From the NCBI RefSeq assembly GCF_016545825.1, contig NC_052619.1, positions 13,035,501-13,099,500 on the forward strand: DNA of 64,000 nt, given 5' to 3'. Position 1 is the stretch's first letter; every line of letters begins with the position of its first letter. A model generated the notes under the pieces. The model saw only the letters and a list, made by a program, of their open reading frames with translations, was not told where the DNA came from and searched no databases. The position numbers were made by a program, and so were the translations under genes. This document shows positions 23,301 through 34,130 of the stretch, piece after piece. Origin of the DNA: Eucalyptus grandis (Eukaryota; Streptophyta; Magnoliopsida; Myrtales; Myrtaceae).

Positions 23301-24087
23301 TTCAGTAGAAAAGAATTGATTTAAAATTAAAAGTCATGGGAATTATCTTTGATAAATAATTTAACCATATAAGCCAATGCTCATGTAGAAGATCGGAGGG
23401 GACAGGGAGAGCCATGGCTTTTCAAGATTTGAATGCCACACTTCAAAACATTTGTCTTTTCGTTTTCAAAGATCTAGTGATTATCAATGACCGACTCTAA
23501 AACTCCTCATTTCCTATTAATTCCTGACCATTTTCAGTTTCTCTATACCTGTATCACTTTTCTTAGGTGAAGATTAGAAGACAAATAAGGCAGCCTGCAC
23601 AAGCTTCAACATATGCCAAATTTAGAGATGAAATTTAGAGATGCACACATACCATGTGGAACCTCTGTATTGAGTTCTCCCTCTTTGGCATTCAGCGGGC
23701 GTGGTATGTTGGTTAAAGCAGAACCAGACTGATTGGGAAAATTCGTCTCAGCCGATGGAAGAAAGGCTGACGAACCTGCACCATAGCTCAGGTACGGCAT
23801 GGCAACAAATGAAGTCTTACACCGAGCAACTTCACTGCCCACAGTCAAGGGCTGATGCAAACTCTGTGTGAGGTTGGATGAACCTTCATCATTGCCTTGT
23901 CTCTTGCTCGATTCCACTGCTCTTTCACCCTTCAGCACCTCTGGTGCTTCTGATCCTACCCCAGCAAACTGCGCCTTGATCCTCTTCGTGTCTCCAACGT
24001 ACTCATTCTCGCAGAAGTTAGACTTCCGCTTGTTATTAGGCAGAACCTCAACAACTGAAAGTGGATCCAATGCTCTCGGCATTTCCC
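20392..24087 (-). CDS. CC-NB-ARC-LRR (CNL) disease-resistance protein, RPS2/RPS5-like
   Basis: The product is predicted to be an intracellular immune receptor of about 1,042 residues. Exon 1 is 24,082 (ATG) to 23,653, the intron is 23,652-23,091 (GTATGT...TTTAG), and exon 2 is 23,090 to the stop at 20,392; the join is phase 1 and in frame. Rough positions: exon 1 encodes residues 1-143, hydrophilic with basic clusters NKRKS and TKRIK and no known domain; coiled coil 166-230; P-loop GMGGVGKT 284-291; kinase-2 LILDGLW about 361-367; RNBS-B LVVTTRS about 386-392; GLPL 446-449; then LHP at 566-568 where MHD is usual; leucine-rich repeats from about 590 to the end. Family role: nucleotide-dependent switch that senses pathogen effectors. 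Oddities are the extra N-terminal exon, the LHP motif, and a good donor (GGTAAGTAA) overlapping the stop. Exon 1 also has an acceptor at 24,088-24,090, so translation may begin further upstream in duplicated modules at 24.2-26.6 kb. Confidence 0.85.
23091..23652 (-). other. Intron 1 of the CNL gene
   Basis: The donor is CATG|GTATGT and the acceptor TGTTTAG|GTGCG, splitting a Gly codon after its first base. Length is 562 bp. Its 5' half (about 23,350-23,640) is itself repeated at 24,230-24,480 and in each downstream unit of the 811-bp array, so intron and exon were duplicated together. Confidence 0.75.
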
Positions 24088-24492
24088 CTGCATCCCACGA
24101 AAGGGTAAACGGATGGAGGCTTTCTTATATAACATACACGGGAGACAGATTTCAAACTGTGCTCTTCAGATTGAAAACCACAATTTGCTTCTGTTTTAAA
24201 AAAGCAAATGCTCTTTATGTAGGTGATCTGAGGGGATAGAGAGCCATTGCTTTTCAAAATTTAAATTTCACACTAGGGAGTATTGTTCTGTCCATTTTCA
24301 AAGATCTATTAATCGTCAATGACCGACTCTTAAGCTCCTCTCTTCCTATTAGTTCATGTTTATTTTGTGTTTTTCTATAACTATCAGAAATCTGAGGTCC
24401 TGCCTATACCCCTATTATTAGGTGAAGATTAGAAGACAAATTAAGCATCCTGCACGAGCTTTTACAAAAGGGGAATTGGGAGATGCACATAC

Positions 24493-24561
24493 CTTGGGGA
24501 ACCTCCGTATCGGGTTCTTCCTCTTCTGCATTCAGTGGGCATGGCATGTTAGACAAATCCT
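24493..24561 (-). other. Candidate 69-bp cassette exon, array copy 1
   Basis: It has the acceptor CCAATGCAG, 69 bp, and the donor CAAG|GTATGT. It enters and leaves in phase 1, so inclusion would add 23 residues without shifting frame, ending EVPQ plus a split Gly. The sequence resembles the 3' end of CNL exon 1. Joined to the acceptor before exon 1 at 24,088, it would read ...EVPQ-G-E-MPRAL in frame. No transcript evidence. Confidence 0.45.
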
Positions 24562-25303
24562 CTGCATTGGGTTATTCAATGGGCATGGCATGTCAGACAA
24601 ATCAACAACAATTTATTAGGCAGAAACTCAACAAGCTCCCATAATTTAAATGCCGCACTCGGCATTTCGCCTGTAACCCACAGAAGAGTGAACAGATATG
24701 TTTCAAGTGACTGGGTACCAACAAGCAAGACCCTGGGAACTTCTTTTGAAAAGACAGGAAACAATGCTCAAATTTTGCTCTTCAGATTAAAAACTATTGC
24801 TCTGTCGTTTGCTTCTTATACACAAGCCCGGCTTAGTTTTTCTGTGAATGACTCAGATGCAGCAAATTGTTCTACCAACTCAAAATTTCAGCCTATATGA
24901 ACCTATATGTGAAATCATAGATTCATAACGAAAAAATGGGACGGGGAATTGGAGATTTGTAAGGATAAAAGATTTGGTGAAGTGAGCATGAAAAGTGGAA
25001 TTAGAGATGCATGCATGCCATGTGGAACCTCCATATTGCGTTCTCCCTCTTTGGCATTCAGTGGGCACAGTTTTCAAACTGTGCTCTTCAGATTGAGAAC
25101 TATATTTTGCTTCTGTCTTAAAAACGGATGCTCTTTATGCAGGTGATCTAAGGGGATAGAGAGAGCCATTGCTTTTCAAAATTTAAATGTCACACTTAGG
25201 AGCACTGTTCTGTCCATTTTCAAAAATCTATTAATTATCAATGACTGACTCTTAAGCATCCTGCACGAGCTTTTACAAAAGGGGAATGGGGAGATGCACA
25301 TAC

Positions 25304-25372
25304 CTTGGGGAACCTCCGTATTGGGTGCTTCCTCTTCTGCATTCAGTGGGCGTGGCATGTTAGACAAATCCT
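25304..25372 (-). other. Candidate 69-bp cassette exon, array copy 2
   Basis: Same acceptor, donor and phase as copy 1, 811 bp away. It would encode DLSNMPRPLNAEEEAPNTEV and so on. Confidence 0.45.
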
Positions 25373-26114
25373 CTGCATTGGGTTATTCAATGGGCATGGC
25401 ATGTCAGACAAATCAACAACAATTCATTAGGCAGAAACTCAACAAGCTCCCATAATTTAAATGCCGCACTCGGCATTTCGCCTGTAACCCACAGAAGAGT
25501 GAACAGATATGTTTCAAGTGACTGGGTACCAACAAGCAAGACCCTGGGAACTTCTTTTGAAAAGACAGGAAACAATGCTCAAATTTTGCTCTTCAGATTA
25601 AAAACTATTGCTCTGTCGTTTGCTTCTTATACACAAGCCCGGCTTAGTTTTTCTGTGAATGACTCGGATGCAGCAAATTGTTCTACCAACTCAAAATTTC
25701 AGCCTATATGAACCTATATGTGAAATCATAGATTCATAACGAAAAAATGGGACGGGGAATTGGAGATTTGTAAGGATAAAAGATTTGGTGAAGTGAGCAT
25801 GAAAAGTGGAATTAGAGATGCATGCATGCCATGTGGAACCTCCATATTGCGTTCTCCCTCTTTGGCATTCAGTGGGCACAGTTTTCAAACTGTGCTCTTC
25901 AGATTGAGAACTATATTTTGCTTCTGTCTTAAAAACGGATGCTCTTTATGCAGGTGATCTAAGGGGATAGAGAGAGCCATTGCTTTTCAAAATTTAAATG
26001 TCACACTTAGGAGCACTGTTCTGTCCATTTTCAAAAATCTATTAATTATCAATGACTGACTCTTAAGCATCCTGCACGAGCTTTTACAAAAGGGGAATGG
26101 GGAGATGCACATAC

Positions 26115-26183
26115 CTTGGGGAACCTCCGTATTGGGTTCTTCCTCTTCTGCATTCAGTGGGCGTGGCATGTTAGACAAATCCT
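26115..26183 (-). other. Candidate 69-bp cassette exon, array copy 3
   Basis: Same acceptor, donor and phase, 811 bp from copy 2. It differs from copy 2 by one residue (EEEE for EEEA). Confidence 0.45.
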
Positions 26184-26620
26184 CTGCATTGGGTTATTCA
26201 GTGGGCAAGGCATGTCAGACAAATCAACAACAATTTATTAGGCAGAAACTCAACAAGCTCCCATAATTTAAATGCTGCACTCGGCATTTCGCCTGTAACC
26301 CACAGAAGAGTGAACAGATATTTTTCAAGTGACTGGGTACCAACAAGCAAGACCCTGTGAACTTCTTTTGAAAAGACAGGAAACAATGCTCAAATTTTGC
26401 TCTTCAGATTAAAAACTATTGCTCTGTCGTTTGCTTCTTATACACAAGCCCGGCTTAGTTTTTCTGTGAATGACTCGGATGCAGCAAATTGTTCTACCAA
26501 CTCAAAATTTCAGCCTATATGAACCTATATGTGAAATAATAGATTCATAACGAAAAAATGGGACGGGGAATTGGAGATTTGTAAGGATAAAAGATTTGGT
26601 GAAGTGAGCATGAAAAGTGA

Positions 26621-27500
26621 AATTTTGAGTCAAGCTCACCAAAACCCAACGTAATTGTCCAATTTGATTATTTGGAAGTTTCCAAACTCCTAACATCACA
26701 TAATTTGCTGCTACATCTAAGATTCTCTCTCAACATTATTTCATGGCCCCGGCTAAGCTGCACCCTCAAGTTCTTCAATTTGCTTGATTTCTATTTTACG
26801 CCAATCAATTGTAACGATGGACGGTAAACTATCCAGTTTGCCCGCATCTAGTATGGCTTGGCTTGACCAAAGGCTTTCAACCCCAGTTGGAGTTGAGAAC
26901 GATTGAAGTGGAAGCCATCAGTCAAGCCAATTATGTAACTTGGCGTTGATAAACCAATAAAAATCTTCGCTCTTTGCTCAACGGGAACATTAATTATCTT
27001 ATTTGATAGAGAACGCCTTCCGGGAAAAAGCTCCAGAAACAAGACCAGACATGATTATTGCTTATTTTCTGTTCCAAATTTGGCCGATTAAACAATTTAA
27101 GTGTCTTATGTTTCTTACAGATATAGAAGATCTGGAAATTTGAGTAGAAAAATCCTATAATAGAGCGTCACGAGTTGCAACAGAAAATTCAGACAGGCAT
27201 GCAATTGCATAACGAGGGCAAAAGACAACGTACAATGAGGAGGACTGAAGTTCCAGTCCAGTTGCTAATCTCTGGCGTCGATATGTTCCTTCAGCCCCTG
27301 ATCACACGCCCTCGACTCCGGTTACAGCAAAACTCCCATGGCCCGGCTTCAACTGCCCGCTCGAGTTCTTCTCCCTCGATCTCGATCTCGTTCGCATGGA
27401 AATTTGGAGAGGTGGGATACGGCGAGAGGAAATAAGGAAGAGGGAAGGTAGAGAGGAGGAAGAAACCACAATATAGGTATAGAAAACCCTAGAAACCGAG
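26621..27500 (-). promoter_or_regulatory. Possible 5' end of the CNL transcription unit
   Basis: The telobox-like AAACCCTAG at 27,484-27,492, a TATA-like TATATTG (minus sense, near 27,466-27,472) and a purine/pyrimidine-rich stretch at 27,340-27,460 resemble a plant promoter and 5' UTR. An ATG at 27,397 opens a 29-codon frame starting MRTRSRSREK. The position suits a minus-strand gene reading toward the array and CNL, but no continuous exon chain could be built. Nothing else is recognised in 26,640-27,300. Confidence 0.3.
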
Positions 27501-27599
27501 AGTGCCCCTCGATTGTCGTGCTCGGCACATCTGCACCGTTCGTTTTCAAACGAGCACAGACTATCGTTGGATTATGTAAATCACCCCCCAACCCCCACC

Positions 27600-27860
27600 C
27601 CACAAAAAAAAAAGAGCACCAAACACAAAAAAAAAAAAAAAAAAAAAAAACAGAGAAATTTTATTTGCGTTCAAAATTTCCGAAAATTGATTCCATAAAA
27701 AAAAAACCACCCGGTGTTCCCAAATCATTGACTAGAATTACGAAATTGCATTTAAATTTACTTCTTTGTTTTTTCTATATGAAAAATTACTCAAGATGCA
27801 TAAAAAAAAAAAAAAAAAGCTAATTATGTCATGATTGCTTGATTTGCATCTATTATAGGG
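27600..27860. other. AT-rich spacer with A tracts
   Basis: A runs at 27,604-27,612, 27,629-27,650, 27,698-27,707 and 27,803-27,818 lie in otherwise AT-rich sequence. No gene is seen. Confidence 0.5.
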
Positions 27861-27865
27861 AAGTA

Positions 27866-28260
27866 TAATTATCACGACCCTCGCCCGGCCACGACGATGC
27901 TCGGCCTCGTCGGGGCCGGCGAGTCTCGCCGTGGCCGGGCGAGGCCGCCGGCCATGGATGAGGCCGGCGACCGGCCAAAAGAAGAAAAATAATAAATAAT
28001 AAATAATAAATAATAAAGAAAAATAAATAAGAAAATAAGAAAGAAAATATAAAAATAAAATAAAAATATTTAAAAATTAAAAGAAATAAAAAAATTATAC
28101 AAATTTACTAAACGTGTTTCTATTCTTTTTATATTTTTTGGAACAGATTTACCAAACGCGTTTTTGTTCAAAAATTGTTCCTTGGAACAGAAACACTTTT
28201 TTCTATTTCTGTTTCCTTGAACAATTTTTAAACAGAAACGTTACTAAACGCATCCTAAAT
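27866..28260. repeat. GC-rich hairpin, AT microsatellite and MITE-like end
   Basis: A perfect 15-bp inverted repeat, CCTCGCCCGGCCACG at 27,879-27,893 and its complement at 27,930-27,944, flanks a 36-bp GC-rich loop. An AATAAATAATA-type microsatellite follows at about 27,985-28,060. At 28,110-28,256 phrases such as TTACTAAACG and GTTCAAAAATTGTTCC recur in direct and inverted form and end in AAACGCATCCT, which looks like the end of a small non-autonomous DNA transposon. Confidence 0.45.
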
Positions 28261-29783
28261 TGCCTTCCTTTTATGTTACGTAGGTTGATTGCCATGCGCG
28301 GAGGTTGATTCCTCGGATTTTAGTCATCTTGGTTGATTTCGTACATAGTCGTGTTAGTCGGCGATTTCAAAGCAAACGTACATCACAAGCATTGTTGAAA
28401 TGATGGTTTATTGAGTTTACTAAGTTGCTGAAGTACTGAATGTTGAGATTTATGCTGCTTTGAGCTTAAATGGCACAAGTCAAGGACAAATCCGAGGATA
28501 CTGCTATTTTTGTTTCGGTTTACTATAGACTGTACTTTTTCCAATTTTATACTAGTTTTTTGTGGTATGAGTTTTGTGAGGGATTCTTCAAAAAAAGTTT
28601 CTCATTATACTTTGTTCTATAACATACTTTAATTTCGGATTTTTTGGACTTCGTATGTTCAAAATATATTTAAAAAACTAAAGAGGGTTTGAAACAGTTT
28701 TCTCGGATTTTTACTGACCTTTACTTGGTTTTTATTTTCAACGAAATTTTCAAAAAAGATTTGGAAAAATGTTAAGCAAGAAAATTTTTAGACCACATCT
28801 TAAACTATAATGTGCAATTTTTTCCATCATTTTTGGAACTCATTTAAACATGCAAAATGCCTATTTTTGGATTTGTTTTAGTTCAGAAATTCGACCATGT
28901 TTTCACCCGACTTATTTGAAATATTGAGAGTTGTACAAGCTAAACTGGATTTTGATATCTTCATGAAAAATGTTCTTGAGAGTCTTGACCACATCATGTT
29001 AAAGTTTCATGATTTTTCAAGTTGATTCACTTGACAAATGCCATTGATTTCTAAAGGCGGGCGAGTTTACTTTGGATTTTGAATAAATCCTTTCTTAACT
29101 TGTCTTTTGGCTGGTATTGCCAACTGATTGTTTTACACTATTTTTCTAGCTTACAAATCATCGAAAGATTGTTGATGTTAAAGTTGATCCAATTTCTATG
29201 CATTAGCACAATGGATGGTATGTTAAATTCAATTATTAAATTGTTGCACCATGGGATGAGTGTGTGATTTGAAAATGCTTTGTTGATTCCGGGATGGCGA
29301 TGCACCGGGTTGTAGTAGGGATGCTTGAGGGGTGTAAGATAGTTCCCTCGGAGGATTAAGGGTGTGACAATTCCCCGGATGTCCTCGCAACACCATGGGT
29401 GTGATATGCCCGGAAGGGTAAATGGGTTCTTTCGGATGCTTGAGGGTGTAACATGGTTCCCGAGATGTCCTTGCGATGCCGAGATGGGTGCAAGATGTCC
29501 AAGTGGTGATAGGGTTCCCCGAAAGATGATGGCAGTCAATTCATTGTAAATATGATCAATTGCTCTTCCAAATTTCATTCAAGCTTTACTAGGTTCTTGT
29601 TTTCTCTTAAAACGGAATGATACGTCATATACCGTACCACACAATTTTGTCCCATAATCGGGCACAACTATCAAAATGGCGCAACACAGCAGAACAATTA
29701 GCTTTAAAATTCAAAAGATTTTTCTCCCAAAGAACTAGTGTTTACGTCCCTCCAAGCATTCGCACCCAACCTAGCGTCATGAA
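28261..29783. repeat. Left remainder of the LTR split by Copia C
   Basis: No gene is recognised. From 29,280 to 29,560 it has a degenerate tandem repeat built on GGGTGTAAxATGGTTCCC and GATGTCC phrases. The base composition matches the GC-rich part of the LTR resuming at 39,901. As the Copia C target duplication joins 29,783 to 39,901, this piece and 39,901-43,422 were contiguous before C inserted. The outer left edge is not resolved. Confidence 0.5.
29779..29783. other. Target-site duplication of Copia C, left
   Basis: ATGAA directly abuts the left LTR and is matched by ATGAA at 39,901-39,905. Confidence 0.85.
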
Positions 29784-30697
29784 TGAGATAGCTAGTATAA
29801 GCACCTAGAGGGGGTGAATAGGTGCACAAACAATTTATCGAGATACGGAAGCGATTCTAGGCAGCCGATAGAAAGGAGTTCACAAAATGATTTACGATCA
29901 AAGTAAATAGAGTAAGGAAGAGAAGATTGAACACAGGGTTTATAGTGGTTCGGCTTATTCCAAGCCTATATCCACTCTTCCACACCGACCCCACCTACTG
30001 GATTTCACTATGAACAAAAGAGAAGTTACAACTCAGCTTTTCCTTGATTCCACAGTGTAGATGTTCTATCACACCTCCTCAAGGTTTCTCACAAATATAT
30101 ACTCTCTTTTGTATACAAATATTTGCTCAAAGAAATTCTCAAAACAACAGGGAGCTTTAGACTTTGGAATTCTTCTATCGCGCACTCCTCAATAACTTAA
30201 AACGTCTTCCTTATATACTCCTTTATGCCATCATACCCGTTGGCACTTACCAAAGGAATTCCTCCAATCTACCCATTGGATGGAATCAATTAGGAAGATC
30301 ATTCGGGCTATTAAAGGAACGTGTCGATAGCCCATCAATCTTGTTCACCCATACAATCAGGATCTCGGTTTCCATAAGTAGAACCTTCCAAAAATATTTA
30401 GGCAATCATCGATTCCTTAATCTTCGAGTCAATCTCGATCAATCAAAGGATTCCGTTGTGTCTATTCCAGCCACGAGATCTTCTCCAGTTGATAAGGTCA
30501 AGCCCTTAACAAAACATCTAGTTCTGGGTAACCTTTCTTCAACGGATTAGAGACTCACAATGAGGATAGACTTTGAGTCTTGAGTCCGGTTGTCCTGGAG
30601 GTCTTCGGACTTTAAATAGCGAGTCCGCAAACCTTCGGACTAGACTGATGGAAACGTTTTGTCAGCTTCAAAATACTTCAAGAGGATTTCTCCAACA
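29784..30697 (-). repeat. 3' LTR of Copia C
   Basis: On the + strand it runs from TGAGATAGC to CTCCAACA (TG...CA). It is nearly identical to 38,985-39,900. TATATAA in minus sense is at 30,211-30,217. Confidence 0.9.
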
Positions 30698-30715
30698 ATC
30701 TCTCCATTTTTGATG
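30698..30715 (-). other. Polypurine tract of Copia C
   Basis: The minus strand reads AAAAATGGAGAGAT directly before the 3' LTR, the usual place for plus-strand priming. Confidence 0.6.
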
Positions 30716-31079
30716 GTGACAAAACTTTCCTGCAGATTCGGACAACTTTGACCTGCAAAACATTTTTCAAACACATATGCATATCTTATAGAGATAAATG
30801 GCTAAATGAATAACACTAGAATCTGCAACCACATAAAATAGGTTAGTTTAATAAGTGATAAAGCCATCCATAATAAAGCCATCCATAAGATACCAATGAT
30901 AGTTAATAAAAGTAGTCAAGTCCAAGTCTAGTTCAGTTCTCATCCAAACACAAAAACAAAGTCAAACAGATCAAAACAATCCACAAAATCCAACAACTAG
31001 TCCAACACACCAACCACACGATTAAAAGTTAAATTGTTCTTGTTCAAATCTTGCATCTCTCCCCTTTTTGTCGGCATTA

Positions 31080-33190
31080 AAAAGGTTGAGATGAAAATTG
31101 AATAAAGTCAAGATTGCTTGGGAACGCGGACAAGCTGGAAATCTCCCATAGACTGAGCGATGCCTTCTAGCCTTTTCAAGTCTTCCTTCAACTATGCGAT
31201 CTCCTCACCCTTGGCATTGGCCTGAGTCTGAACAGTGAGGGCTTGGATTTTATCATTCAATGAACATGAAGAAACTTGACCCACTGTTTGCAAGTTTTGA
31301 ACCTCGCATCCCAAGGCATAAATTTGACCTCGCATCTCCAAGAGAATATCCATGATTCTCGCGAAAATCTGCTGCATTATCGGTCCGAGTACTTACTTCG
31401 GCTCGATCGATGGAGTAAATGCAGACGATGGTAGATCAGCATAATCTCGCAGGTTTGGCGATGAAATTTCATGACATTCTTCTGGAAATTGAGAGGCATA
31501 AACGTCCTTTGGGTCTGCAGGTGAGCGACTGACTTCTTCACTTGCGTCAGGATATGAGGACTTCCCTCTTTTCTCTTGATCTTCCCCTGTTTCCATGCCT
31601 ACAGGTGGCGAAGAGTGTTCGTTAGGTTCTCCTCTTTCTTCTTCTTCTTGTCTCAACTCTTTTCTTCTCAACTTCTCTTTCTTCTTCTTCCTTCTCCTCT
31701 CCTTCTTCCTTCATCTCTCGTTTCTTTTCCCATTTGTTCCGATTCTTTCCCCGGAACAGACGACTTAAGTTCTTCAAAGCCATTGCGAGATGGTGAGATT
31801 TTCATCATCATTTTCATTTTCAACAATAAGAGCTCTTCTTTTCGGTTTTGAAGCAACCAAGGGCTCATTTCCTTTCCGCTTTGATGAAGAAGAGGGTTGA
31901 TGAGCTTTGAGTGGAGTCTTCTCCTTGAATTTCTTTAACGCCTTGTTCAATTCCTTCAGACGCATCTTGGTCACCATTTTCAGTCCTACCACCATATGAT
32001 CGCATGATCGAACACAAAAGATTTGCGGAGGCTGAATATTCATATGTCTAAATAACTTCGTCACAAGACTTGGGTAAGGAAGTTGGCCTCTGTCCTTCAT
32101 CATGGCTCTATACATGTGGAACATAACAGTGTGAGGAAGAGAAAACATTTTCCCAGTGAGAATGGCATACATCAGCTTTGCCTCTGAACTTGAAACATCA
32201 GTCTTGGAAGTTGATTTTAGTCAAAGGCAATTGATCACAATCTTGTGAAGCAAGATGTTGAATGCACTCATCCTTAAGTAGGAAATCTTTTCATCTGTTC
32301 TCCCGTCCTTGACAAGTTCCAATGTAGCACCATCAATAATAGAAACTTTGATCGGTTGATATCTTCCCCTCTCGACTCCCAACACATCTGCCAAAGATAT
32401 CCATATCCACAACATAGTCTTGATCTTTGACACTGAAGGAAAATCTATTCGCATCTAAAAAGCTAAGATTTGAATAGAAATATGCGGTTAGTTCAGCATA
32501 GGCCTCTGTAGTGTTGGAGCATAACTTTTCAAGTTGAAGATAACCGAACTTTTCCCTCAAGTTCACATTTACAGCATCCAGAAAATCAAAATCCACACTC
32601 CTAGGGTTTATTACATCACGTTTCAACAATTTCGAGTACAAATCCTTTTGTTCATTCGATCTGAACAAATCTCCTCTTTTTCCTCAACTTTCAACCACAA
32701 TACCCATTCTCGGTTGAAATTGACTGTACAATTTGTCATCATCATTCCCATCTACAGGATTCGGTCCCCAATCACGAGGATCACTCGGAATATTCGCAAG
32801 AGTTTTCTCAGCCAACCCTTTACGAGCAATTCCCAAACTTTCCATTCTTCGCAGAAAGATATATTCATTTCCATACCCTTTCTCTTTAAGAAAATCATCG
32901 ACATATTTCAAGGGAGTACGCGTTTCTTTTAAGGCACGATACAGCTTATAAATAGAAGCGGGCTTTTGAACTCTTACGGGTCTGCATCCTCGATGATTTC
33001 TTCCTCTTGTTGATGATCAACGCCTTGAGGGCTAGATGGAGGAGAGTGACGCCGCTAGAATGTTGTGGGCTCGATTGCTTTGTTCGGAGCCACATCTTCT
33101 TTGGTGAGATCAAAGTGCGTAGGCCCCTCACTCATTCGCCGTGGTCCCCTGCTTGTGATTCTCGAAGACTTTCTTGAAGACGACATCTTT
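31080..33190 (-). pseudogene. Third ORF of Copia C at the envelope position, plant-transposon-domain-like
   Basis: It begins MSSSRKSSRITSRGPRRMSE at about 33,186 and continues in pieces: 32,946-33,131, 32,684-32,911, 32,333-32,668, 32,221-32,454, 31,774-32,172, 31,393-31,671 and 31,192-31,377, interrupted by frameshifts and stops. Summed length is about 650-700 codons. The middle (YSKLLKRDVINPRSVDFDFL, later MYAILTGKMFSLPHTVMFHM and LPYPSLVTKLFRH) resembles the domain called putative plant transposon protein (PF20167, from memory). The C-terminal third is Lys/Glu-rich, then coiled-coil-like (MDILLEMRGQIYALGCEVQ). No signal peptide or membrane segment was seen, so envelope is only a positional label. 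Function is unknown. Confidence 0.6.
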
Positions 33191-33625
33191 CTTAGTTTTT
33201 GGAAGATTCCTTGCTTGACTTTCCCAAGAAAGATGACAACTTTTTCAAAGATTAAACAAGGGAAGAAAACAGGAATGGAGGATCGATGCTTTCTAGGGTT
33301 TTTGAGAGTAAAGTGAAGAGCAATCAACAGTACACGATCGGTAAAAAGGAGAGATAAACGAACCGTCACAAAGGAAAATAAAAAGATGCCTTTTCAAAAT
33401 AACTGTCTTTTTCTGCAAAAATAGTCATTTCAAAAATAACTTCCTTTTTGAAAATGAAACGATGCAGTAATTTCGTCGATTAAATATAGCAACAATTTAA
33501 ACACGTCTTGACGATCGTACCTCTTCAAGATAAGATTCAAGAGAGAGAGAAAGAGAGACTAACTTATAGTCTGACGGTCGTACCAAGACTAACTTAAAGT
33601 CTTGTATATCTGAGTCTGAAAGTCT

Positions 33626-34130
33626 TTAGACTTTGATTTCCTCATACCTCAAAATGTTGAGTCTGGAACGGATAGACTCAAATTGATTTTTCTTCAAAGG
33701 CTTTGTGAATATATCCGCCAGTTGATTCTTTGAGTCAATAAATTGAATTGAAACATCTCCATTTTGAACATGGTCTCTAATAAAGTGATGTCGAATCTCT
33801 ATGTGCTTTGCTCTTGAGTGGAGAATTGGATTTTTGGTGAGATTTATAGCGCTAGTGTTGTCGCAATTAATCTTCATGTATGAGTCTTCAATTCCAAAGT
33901 CTCTTAGTTGTTGTTTTATCCACAGAATTTGTAAACAACAACTTTCGAGAGCTATATACTCGCTTCGCGTAGAGAGAGCTACCGTACTTTGCTTTCTTGA
34001 AAACCAAGACACTGTCCTGCCTCCAAATAGTTGACAAGTACCCGAGGTGCTCTTTCTATCGACTCTGCATCCAGCAAGGTCTGCGTCTGAATATCCAAGA
34101 AGAGTAAAGTCTCCTCTTTTTAGATACTAG
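33626..34130 (-). pseudogene. Copia C RNase H
   Basis: The frame 33,626-34,012 reads MSWFSRKQSTVALSTRSEYI, then LWIKQQLRDF, INCDNTSAINLTKNPILHSR, KHIEIRHHFIRD and QLADIFTKPL. This is the canonical C-terminal end of Copia pol, which degrades the RNA strand of the RNA-DNA hybrid. It is intact within itself but separated from RT by a break near 34,127. Confidence 0.85.

Larger units (their letters stand above)
24231..26620 (-). repeat. Tandem array, 811-bp period, copied from the CNL 5' region
   Basis: Unit 1 starts at about 24,435, unit 2 at 25,246 and unit 3 at 26,057; equivalent positions differ by exactly 811 (for example 24,576, 25,387, 26,198). Units 1 and 2 are almost identical, and unit 3 diverges after about 26,615. 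Each unit is homologous to the block at 23,350-24,230 containing CNL exon 1: the acceptor and ATGCCGAG start, the PNNK/PNK segment and the NxPRPLNAxE...TEVP end are all visible, but the middle of the exon is deleted. The near identity suggests recent unequal crossing-over. Short frames in the units on either strand are by-products. Confidence 0.85.

Noticed and set aside
24688..25957. Repeated + strand frames (70 and 65 codons) in the 811-bp array
   Set aside because: They are antisense to the CNL-derived modules, have no domain and simply recur because the DNA is duplicated.
31080..33190. Calling the third ORF of Copia C a true envelope gene
   Set aside because: No signal peptide, membrane segment or glycoprotein-like pattern was visible; only its position matches.
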